DNA from: Petrolisthes cinctipes
Taxonomy: Eukaryota; Arthropoda; Malacostraca; Decapoda; Porcellanidae
Reading direction: 5' to 3'
DNA length: 64,000 nucleotides
NCBI GenBank assembly: GCA_033782935.1
Contig: JAWQEG010000630.1
Span: 2,698,501-2,762,500 of the forward strand
The notes under the pieces were generated by a model. The model did no database searches and was not told the origin of the DNA. It saw only the letters and a program-made list of their open reading frames with translations. Shown here piece by piece: positions 51,601-62,700 of the stretch (its first letter is position 1; every line of letters begins with the position of its first letter). A program made the translations under genes and the position numbers.

Positions 51601-53795
51601 TCAACATTTTTGGGTCCCAGAAGCGATCTGTACATGCCTACTCAGTGCTAGAATGTTTTCAAAATATAAGCTCAAAACATGCTAAAAATAGATATTTAAT
51701 GTTTCCAAAGTCGATATGTTCATGCATCTTCTGTACCCGTTTATATCTCAAATTCAGGCTCAAAACACCCGAAAATTCGATATTTTTGGGTCCCAGAAGC
51801 GATCTGTACATGCCTACTCAGTGCTAGAATTTTTTCAAAATATGGGCCCAAAACATGCTAAAAATCTATATTTTAGGTGCAAAAAGTAGATATGTGAATG
51901 CATCTTCTGTTCCCGTTTATATCTCAAATTCAGGCTTAAAACAACCAAAAATTCGATATTTTTGGGTCCCAGAAGCGATCTGTACATGCCTACTCTGTGT
52001 TAGAGTATGTTTAAAATACAGGCCCAAAACATGCTGAAAATCAATATTTTAGGTGCCTAAAGTCAATATGGGTATGCATCTTCTGTACCCTTTTATTTCC
52101 CAAATTCAGGCTCAAAACACTTGAAAATTCGATATTTTTGGGTCCCCGAAGTGATCTGTACATGCCTACTCAGTGCTAGAATTTTTTCAATATATGGGCC
52201 CAAATCATGCTAAAAATCGATATTTTAGGTGCCCAAAGTCAATATGTGCATTCATCTTCAGTACCCGTTTATATCTCAAATTCAAGCTCAAAACACCCGA
52301 AAATTCGATATTTTTGGGTTCCAGAATCGATCTGTGTATGCCTACTCCGTGGTAGAGTATTTTCAATATACAGGCCCAAAACATGCTGAAAATCGATATT
52401 TTAGTTGCCCAAAGTCAATATGTGTATGCATATTCTGTACCCGTTTATATCCCAGATTGAGGCTCAAAACACCCGAAAATTCGATATTTTTGGGCCCCAG
52501 AAGCGATCTGTACATGCCTACTCAGTGCTAGAATGTTTTCAAAATATAGGCTCAAAACATGATAAAAATCGATATTTAATGTTTCCAAAGTCGATATGTG
52601 CATGCATCTTCTGTACCCGTTTATATCTCAAAATAAGGCTCAAAACACCCGAAAATTCGATATTTTTGGGTCCCAGAAGCGATCTGTACATGCCTACTCC
52701 TTGCTAGAATGTTTTCAAGATACAGACCCAAAACACGCTCAAAATCGATATTTTAGGTGTAAAAAGTCGATACGTGCATGCATCTTCAGTAACCGTTTAT
52801 ATCTCAAATTCAGGCTCAAAACACCCGAAAATCAATATTTTTGGGTCCCAGAAGGGATCTGTGTATGCCTACTCAGTACTAGAATGTTTTCAAAATATAG
52901 GTTCAAAACATGTTAAAAATCAATATTTTAGGTGTCCAAAGTCGATATGTTCATGCATCTTCAGTACCCGTTTGTATCTCAAATTCAGGCTCAAAACACT
53001 CGAAAATTCGAAAATTTTGGGTTCCAGAAGCGATCTGTACATGCCTACTCCTTGGTAGAGTATTTTTAATATACAGGCCCAAAACATGCTAAAAATCGAT
53101 ATTTTAGTTGCCCAAAGTCAATATGTGTATTTATCTTCTATACCCGTTTATTTCCCAAATTCAGGCTCAAAACACCCGAAAATTCGATATTTTTGGGTCC
53201 CAGAAGTGATCTGTACATGCCTACTCAGTGCTAGAATTGTTTCAATATATGGGCCCAAAACATGCTAAAAATCGATATTTTAGGTGCAAAAAGTCGATAT
53301 GTGCATGCTTCTTCTGTACCCGTTTATATCTCAAATTTATGCTCAAAACACCCGAAAATTCGATATTTTTGGTTCCCAGAAGCGATCTGTACATGCCTAC
53401 TCCGTGTTAGAGTATTTTCAAAATACAGGCACAAAACATGCTGGAAATTAATATTTTAGGTGCCCAAAGTCAATATGTGTATTTATCTTCAATACCCGTT
53501 TATTTCCCAAATTCAGGCTCAAAACACCCGAAAATTCGATATTTTTGGGTCCCAGAAGCGATCTGTACATGCCTACTCCGTGTTAGAGTATTTTCAAGAT
53601 ACAGGCCCAAAACATGCTGAAAATCAATATTTTAGGTGCCCTAAATCGATATGTGCATGCATCTTCTGTACCCGTTTATATCTCAAATTCAGGTTCAGAA
53701 CACCCGAAAATTCGATATTTTTGGGTCCCAGAAGCGATATGTACATGCCTACTCCGTGTTAGAGTATTTTCAATATACAGGCCCAAAACATGCTT
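45690..53795 (+). repeat. Long duplicated block, right copy (about 8.1 kb)
   Basis: Right copy of the block at 22100-30030. The monomer at about 46400-46575 is extra; its start is like the next monomer and its end like the previous one, as expected for a one-monomer duplication by unequal exchange. The copy contains the A-run marker at 48778, the acagggtaaaaat marker at 50795, and the ctaaaaaaatcgatattat two-base insertion at 50976. It ends near 53795, where the array passes to the right-end series. Confidence 0.85.
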
Positions 53796-56700
53796 AAAAT
53801 CGATATTTTAGGTGCCCAAAGTTAATATGTGTATGCATTTTCTGTACTCGTTTATTTCCCAAATTCAGGCTCAAAACACTCGAAAATTCGATATTTTTGT
53901 GTACCAGAAGCGATCTGTACATGCCTACTCCGTGTTAGAGTATTTTCAAAATACAGGCCCAAAACATGCTCAAAATCGATATTTTGGGTGCCCAAACTCG
54001 ATATGTAAATGCATCTTCTGTACCCGTTTATATCCTAAATTCAGGTTTAAAACACTCGAAAATTCGATATTTTTGGGTCACAGAAGCGATCTGTACATGC
54101 CTACACCTTGCTAGAATGTTTTCAAGATACAGACCCAAAACATAATCAAAATCGATATTTTAGGTGCAAAAAGTCGATATGTGCATGCATCTTCAGTACC
54201 CGTTTATATCTCAAATTCCGGCTCAAAATATCCGAAAATTCAACATTTTTGGGTCCCAGAAGTGATATGTACATGCCTACTCAGTGCTAGAATGTTTTCA
54301 AAATATAGGCTCAAAACATGCTAAGAATCGATATTTAATGTGTCCAAAGTCGATAAGTGCATGCATCTTCTGTACCCGTTTATATCTAAAATTCAGACTC
54401 AAAACACCCAAAAATTCGATATTTTTGGGTCTCAGAAGCGATCTGTACATGCTTACTCAGTGCTAGAATTTTTTCAATATATGGGCCCAAATCATGCTAA
54501 AAATCGATGTTTTAGGTGCACAAAGTCGATATGTGCATGCATCTTCTGTACTCGTTTATATTTCAAATTCAGGCTCAAAACACCCGAAAATTCGATATTT
54601 TTGGGTCCCAGAAGCGATCTGTACATGCCTACCCCGTGTTAGAGTATTTTCAAAATACAGGCCTAAAACATGCTGAAAATCAATATTTTAGGTGCCCAAA
54701 GTCGATATGTACATTCATCTTCTGTACCCGTTTATATCTCAAATTCAGGCTCAAAATACCCGAAAATTCGATATTTTTGGGTCCCAGAAGCGATCTGTAC
54801 ATGCCTACTCCGTGTTAGAGTATTTTCAATATACAGGCCAAAAACATGCTCAAAATCGATATTTTAGGTGCCCAAAGTCAATATGTGTATGCATCTTCTG
54901 TACCCGTTTATTTCCCAAATTCAGGCTCAAAACACCCGAAAATTCGATATTTTTGGGTCCCAGAAGCGATCTGTACATGCCTACTCAGTGCTAGAATATA
55001 TTGAAGATATGGGACCAAAACATGCTAAAAATCGACATTTTAGGTGCCCAAAGTCGATATGTGCATTCATCTTCTGTACCCGTTTATATCTCAAATTCAA
55101 GCTCAAAACACACGAAAATTCGATATTTTTGGGTCCCAGAAGCGATCTGTACATGCCTACTCCGTGTTAGATTTTTTTTAAATACAGGCCCAAAACATGC
55201 TGAAAATCTATATTTTAGGTGCACAAAGTCAATATGTGTATGCATCTTCTGTATCCGTTTATATCCCAAATTCAGGCTCAAAACACCCGAAAATTCAACA
55301 TTTTTGGGTCCAGAAGCGATCTGTACATGCCTACTCAGTGCTAGAATGTTTTCAAAATATAGGCTCAAAACATGCTCCAAATCGATATTTTAGGTGTCCA
55401 AAGTCGATATGTGCATGCATCTTCTGTACCCGTTTATATCTCAAATTCAGACTCAAAACACCCGAAAATTCGATATTTTTGGGTCCCAGAAGCGATCTGT
55501 ACATGCCTACTCAGTGCTAGAATTTCTTCAAAATATGGGCCCAAAACATGCTAAAAATCGATATTTTAAATGCAAAAAGTCGATATGTGCATGCATCTTC
55601 TATACCCGTTTATATCTCAAATTCAGGCTCAAAACACCCGAAAATTCGATATTTTTGGTTCCCAGAAGCGATCTGTACATGACTACTCCGTGTTAGAGTA
55701 TTTTCAAAATACAGGCGCAAAACATGCTGGAAATTAATATTTTAGGTGCCCAAAGTCAATATGTGTATTTATCTTCTATACCCGTTTATTTCCCAAATTC
55801 AGGCTCAAAACACCCGAAAATTCGATATTTTTGGGTCCCAGAAGTGATCTGTACATGCCTTCTCAGTGCTAGAATTGTTTCAATATATGGGCCCAAAACA
55901 TGCTAAAAATCGATATTTTAAGTGCAAAAAGTCGATATGTGCATGCATCTTCTGTATCCGTTTATATCTCAAATTTATGCTCAAAACACCCGAAAATTCG
56001 ATATTTTTGGGTCCCAGAAGCGATCTGTACATGCCTACTCCGTGTTAGAGTATTTTCAAAATACAGGCACAAAACATGCTGGAAATTAATATTTTAGGTG
56101 CCCAAAGTTAATATGTGTATGCATCTTCTGTATTCGTTTATTTCCCAAATTCAGGCTCAAAACACTCGAAAATTCGATATTTTTGTGTACCAGAAGCGAT
56201 CTGTACATGCCTACTCCGTGTTAGAGTATTTTCAAAATACAGGCCCAAAACATGCTCAAAATCGATATTTTGGGTGCCCAAACTCGATATGTAAATGCAT
56301 CTTCTGTACCCGTTTATATCCTAAATTCAGGTTTAAAACACTCGAAAATTCGATATTTTTGGGTCACAGAAGCGATCTGTACATGCCTACACCTTGCTAG
56401 AATGTTTTCAAGATACAGACCCAAAACATAATCAAAATCGATATTTTAGGTGCAAAAAGTCGATATGTGCATGCATCTTCAGTACCCGTTTATATCTCAA
56501 ATTCAGGCTCAAAATATCCGAAAATTCAACATTTTTGGGTCCCAGAAGCGATCTGTACATGCCTACTCCTTGTTAGAATGTTTTCAAATTATAGGCTCAA
56601 AACATGCTAAAAATCGATATTTAATGTGTCCAAAGTCGATATGTGCATGCATCTTCTGTACCCGTTTATATCTAAAATTCAGACTCAAAACACCCGAAAA

Positions 56701-59700
56701 TTCGATATTTTTGGGTCCCAGAAGCGATCTGTACATGCTTACTCAGTGCTAGAATTTTTTCAATATATGGGCCCAAATCATGCTAAAAATCGATGTTTTA
56801 GGTGCACAAAGTCGATATGTGCATGCATCTTCTGTACTCGTTTATATCTCAAATTCAGGCTCAAAACACCCGAAAATTCGATATTTTTGGGTCCCAGAAG
56901 CGATCTGTACATGCCTACTCCGTGCTAGAATATTTTCAATATACAGGCACAAAACATGCTGAAAATCGATATTTTAGGTGCGCAAAGTCAATATGTGTAT
57001 GCATCTTCTGTACCCGTTTATTTCCCAAATTCAGGCTCAAAACACCCGAAAATTCGATATTTTTTTGGTTCCAGAAGAGAACTGTACATGCCTACTCAGT
57101 GCTAGAATATATTGAAGATATGGGCCCAAAACATGCTAAAAATCGATATTTTAGGTGCCCAAAGTCGATATGTACATTCATCTTCTGTACCCGTTTATAT
57201 CTCAAATTCAGGCTCAAAATACCCGAAAATTCGATATTTTTGGGTCCCAGAAGCGATCTGTACATGCCTACTCAGTGCTAGAAATTTTTCAAAATAAAGG
57301 CTCAAATCATGCTAAAAATCGATGTTTTAGGTGCACAAAGTCGATATGTGCATGCATCTTCTGTACTCGTTTATATCTCAAATTCAGGCTCAAAACACCC
57401 GAAAATTCGATATTTTTGGGTCCCAGAAGCGATCTGTACATGCCTACTCCGTGCTAGAATATTTTCAATATACAGGCACAAAACATGCTGAAAATCGATA
57501 TTTTAGGTGCGCAAAGTCAATATGTGTATGCATCTTCTGTACCCGTTTATTTCCCAAATTCAGGCTCAAAACACCCGAAAATTCAATATTTTTGGGTCCC
57601 AGAAGCGATCTGTACATGCCTACTCAGTGCTAGAATATATTGAAGATATGGGCCCAAAACATGCTAAAAATCGACATTTTAGGTGCCCAAAGTCGATATG
57701 TGCATTCATCTTCTGTACCCGTTTATATCTCAAATTCAAGCTCAAAACACCCGAAAATTCGATATTTTTGGGTTCCAGAAGCGATCTGTATATGCCTACT
57801 CCGTGGTAGAGTATTTTCAATATACAGGCCCAAAACATGCTGAAAATCGATATTTTAGTTGCCCAAAGTCAATATGTGTATGCATATTCTGTACCCGTTT
57901 ATATCCCAGATTCAGGCTCAAAACACCCGAAAATTCGATGTTTTTGGGTCCCAGAAGCGATCTGTACATGCCTACTCAGTGCTAGAATGTTTTCAAAATA
58001 TAGGCTCAAAACATGATAATAATCGATATTTAATGTTTCCAAAGTCGATATGTGCATGCATCTTCTGTACCCGTTTATATCTCAAAATAAGGCTCAAAAC
58101 ACCCGAAAATTCGATATTTTTGGGTCCCAGAAGCCATCTGTACATGCCTACTTCTTGCTAGAATGTTTTCAAGATACAGACCCAAAACATGCTCAAAATC
58201 GATATTTTAGGTGCAAAAAGGCGATACGTGAATGCATCTTCAGTAACCGTTTATATCTCAAATTCAGGCTCAAAAACACCCGAAAATCAATATTTTTGGG
58301 TCCCAGAAGGGATCTGTGCATGCCTACTCAGTGCTAGAATGTTTTCAAAATATAGGCTCAAAACATATTAAAAATCAATATTTTAGGTGTCCAAAGTCGA
58401 TATGTTCATGCATCTTCAGTACCCGTTTGTATCCCAAATTCAGGCTCAAAACACCCTAAAATTCGATATTTTTGGGTCCCAGAAGCGATCTGTGCATGCC
58501 TACTCAGTGCTAGAATATTTTCAATATACAGGCACAAAACATGCTGAAAATCGATATTTTAGGTGCCCAAAGTCAATATGTGTATGCATCTTCTGTACCC
58601 GTTTATTTCCCAAATTCAGGCTCAAAACACCCGAAAATTCGATATTTTTTGGTCCCAGAAGAGAACTGTACATGCCTACTCAGTGCTCGAATATATTGAA
58701 GATATGGGCCCAAAACATGCTAAAAATCGATATTTTAGGTGCCCAAAGTCGATATGTACATTCATCTTCAGTACCCGTTTGTATCCCAAATTCAGGCTCA
58801 AAACACCCAAAAATTCGATATTTTTGGGTCCCAGAAGCGATCTGTACATGCCTACTCAGTGCTAGAATGTTTTCAAAATATAGGCTCAAAACATGCTCCA
58901 AATCGATATTTTTGGTGTCCAAAGTCGATATGTGCATGCATCTTCTGTACCCGTTTATATCTCAAATTCAGACTCAAAACACCCGAAAATTCGATATTTT
59001 TGGGTCCCAGAAGCGATCTGTACATGCCTACTCAGTGCTAGAATTTTTTCAAAATATGGGCCCAAAACATGCTAAAAATCGATATTTTAAATGCAAAAAG
59101 TCGATATGTGCATGCATCTTCTATACCCGTTTATATCTCAAATTCAGGCTCAAAACACCCGAAAATTCGATATTTTTGGTTCCCAGAAGCGATCTGTACA
59201 TGACTACTCCGTGTTAGAGTATTTTAAAAATACAGGCCCAAAACATGCTGGAAATTAATATTTTAGGTGCCCAAAGTCAATATGTGTATTTATCTTCTAT
59301 ACCCGTTTATTTCCCAAATTCAGGCTCAAAACACCCGAAAATTCGATATTTTTGGGTCCCAGAAGTGATCTGTACATGCCTACTCAGTGCTAGAATTGTT
59401 TCAATATATGGGCCCAAAACATGCTAAAAATCGATATTTTAAGTGCAAAAAGTCGATATGTGCATGCATCTTCTGTACCCGTTTATATCTCAAATTTATG
59501 CTCAAAACACCCGAAAATTCGATATTTTTGGTTCCCAGAAGCGATCTGTACATGCCTACTTCGTGTTAGAGTATTTTCAAAATACAGGCGCAAAACATGC
59601 TGGAAATTAATATTTTAGGTGCCCAAAGTCAATATGTGTATTTATCTTCAATACCCGTTTATTTCCCAAATTCAGGCTCAAAACACCCGAAAATTCGATA

Positions 59701-62700
59701 TTTTTGGGTCCCAGAAGCGATCTGTACATGCCTACTCCGTGTTAGAGTATTTTCAAGATACAGGCCCAAAACATGCTGAAAATCAATATTTTAGGTGCCC
59801 AAAATCGATATGTGCATGCATCTTCTGTACCCGTTTATATCTCAAATTCAGGTTCAGAACACCCGATTATTCGATATTTTTGGGTCCCAGAAGCGAGCTG
59901 TACATGCCTACTCCGTGTTAGAGTATTTTCAATATACAGGCCCAAAACATGCTTAAAATCGATATTTTAGGTGCCCAAAGTTAATATGTGTATGCATCTT
60001 CTGTATTCGTTTATTTCCCAAATTCAGGCTCAAAACACTCGAAAATTCAATATTTTTGTGTACCAGAAGCGATCTGTACATGCCTACTCCGTGTTAGAGT
60101 ATTTTCAAAATACAGGCCCGAAACATGCTCAAAATCGATATTTTGGGTGCCCAAACTCGATATGTAAATGCATCTTCTGTACCCGTTTATATCCTAAATT
60201 CAGGTTTAAAACCCTCGAAAATTCGATATTTTTGGGTCACAGATGCGATCTGTACATGCCTACACCTTGCTAGAATGTTTTCAAGATACAGACCCAAAAC
60301 ATAATCAAAATCTATATTTTAGGTGCAAAATGTCGATATGTGAATGCATCTTCTGTACCCGTTTATATCTCAAATTCAGGCTCAAAATATCCGAAAATTC
60401 AACATTTTTGGGTCCCAGAAGCGATCTGTACATGCCTACTCCTTGTTAGAATGTTTTCAAATTATAGGCTCAAAACATGCTAAAAATCGATATTTAATGT
60501 GTCCAAAGTCGATATGTGCATGCATCTTCTGTACCCGTTTATATCTAAAATTCAGACTCAAAACACCCGAAAATTCGATATTTTTGGGTCCCAGAAGCGA
60601 TATGTACATGCTTACTCAGTGCTAGAATTTTTTCAATATATGGGCCCAAATCATGCTACAAATCGATGTTTTAGGTGCACAAAGTCGATATGTGCATGCA
60701 TCTTCTGTACTCGTTTATATCTCAAATTCAGGCTCAAAACACCCGAAAATTCGATATTTTTGGGTCCCAGAAGCGATCTGTACATGCCTACTCCGTGTTA
60801 GAGTATTTTCAAAATACAGGCCCAAAACATGCTGAAAATCAATATTTTAGGTGCCCAAAGTCGATATGTGCATGCATCTTCTGTACCCGTTTATATCTCA
60901 AATTCAGGTTCAGAAAACCCGAAAATTCGATATTTTTGGGTCCCAGAAGCGATCTGTACATGCCTACTCCGTGCTAGAATATTTTCAATATACAGGCACA
61001 AAACATGCTGAAAATCGATATTTTAGGTGCGCAAAGTCAATATGTGTATGCATCTTCTGCACCCGTTTATTTCCCAAATTCAGGCTCAAAATACCCGAAA
61101 ATTCGATATTTTTTTGGTTCCAGAAGAGAACTGTACATGCCTACTCAGTGCTAGAATATATTGAAGATATGGGCCCAAAACATGCTAAAAATCGATATTT
61201 TACTTGCCCAAAGTCGATATGTACATTCATCTTCTGTACCCGTTTATATCTCAAATTCAGGCTCAAAATACCCGAAAATTCGATACTTTTGGGTCCCAGA
61301 AGCGATCTGTACATGCCTACTCAGTGCTAGAAATTTTTCAAAATAAAGGCTCAAAACATGATAAAAATCGATATATAATGTTTCCAAAGTCGATATGTGC
61401 ATGCATCTTCTGTACCCGTTTTTATCTCAAATTTAGGCTCAAAACACCTGAAAATTCGATATATTTGGGTCCCAGAAGCAATCTGTACATGCCTACTCAG
61501 TGCTAGAATTTTTTCAAATCATGTGCCCAAAACATGCTAAAAATCTATATTTTAGGTGCCCAAAGTCAATATGTGCATGCATTTTCTGTACCCGTTTATA
61601 TCTCAAATTCAGGCTCAAAACACCCGAAAATTCGATATTTTTGGGTCCCAGAAGCGATCTGTACATGCCTACTCCGTGTTAGAGTATTTTCAATATACAG
61701 GCCCAAAACATGCTGAAAATCGATATTTTAGTTGCCCAAAGTCAATATGTGTATGCATATTCTGTACCCGTTTATATCCCAGATTCAGGATTAAAACACC
61801 CGAAAAATCGATATTTTTGGGTCCCAGAAGCGATCTGTACATGCCTACTCAGTGCTAGAATGTTTTCAAAATATAGGCTCAAAACATGATAAAAATCGAT
61901 ATTTAATGTTTCCAAAGTCGATATGTGCATGCATCTTCTGTACCCGTTTATATCTCAAAATAAGGCTCAAAATACCCGAAAATTCGATATTTTTGGGTCC
62001 CAGAAGCGATCTGTACATGCCTACTCCTTGCTAGAATGTTTTCAAGATACAGACCGAAAACATGCTCAAAATCGATATTTTAGGTGCAAAAAGGCGATAC
62101 GTGAATGCATCTTCAGTAACCGTTTATATCTCAAATTCAGGCTCAAAACACCCGAAAATCAATATTTTTGGGTCCCAGAAGGGATCTGTGCATGCCTACT
62201 CAGTGCTAGAATGTTTTCAAAATATAGGCTCAAAACATGTTAAAAATCAATATTTTAGGTGTCCAAAGTCGATATGTTCATGCATCTTCAGTACCCGTTT
62301 GTATCTCAAATTCAGGCTCAAAACACCCGAAAATTCAATATTTTTGGGTCCCAGAAGCGATCTGTGCATGCCTACTCAGTGCTAGAATGTTTTCAAAATA
62401 TAGGCTAAAAACATGATTAAAATCGATATTTTAGGTGTCTAAAGTCGATATGTGCATGAATCTTCTGTACCCGTTTATATCTCAAATTCAGGCTCAAAAC
62501 ACCCGAAAATTCGAAAATTTTGGGTTCCAGAAGCGATCTGTACATGCCTACTCCTTGGTAGAGTATTTTTAATATACAGGCCCAAAACATGCTGAAAATC
62601 GATATTTTAGTTGCCCAAAGTCAATATGTGTATTTATCTTCTATACCCGTTTATTTCCCAAATTCAGGCTCAAAACACCCGAAAATTCGATATTATGGGG

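Noticed and set aside
58387..59217. Longest open reading frame (276 codons), plus other long frames such as 10718-11407 (229 codons)
   Set aside because: It is read straight through satellite monomers, and its pieces recur in other frames every 176 bp. Since 176 leaves a remainder of 2 on division by 3, frames rotate between monomers and stops are missed by chance where a few substitutions or indels fall. No start context, domain or codon bias supports a gene.
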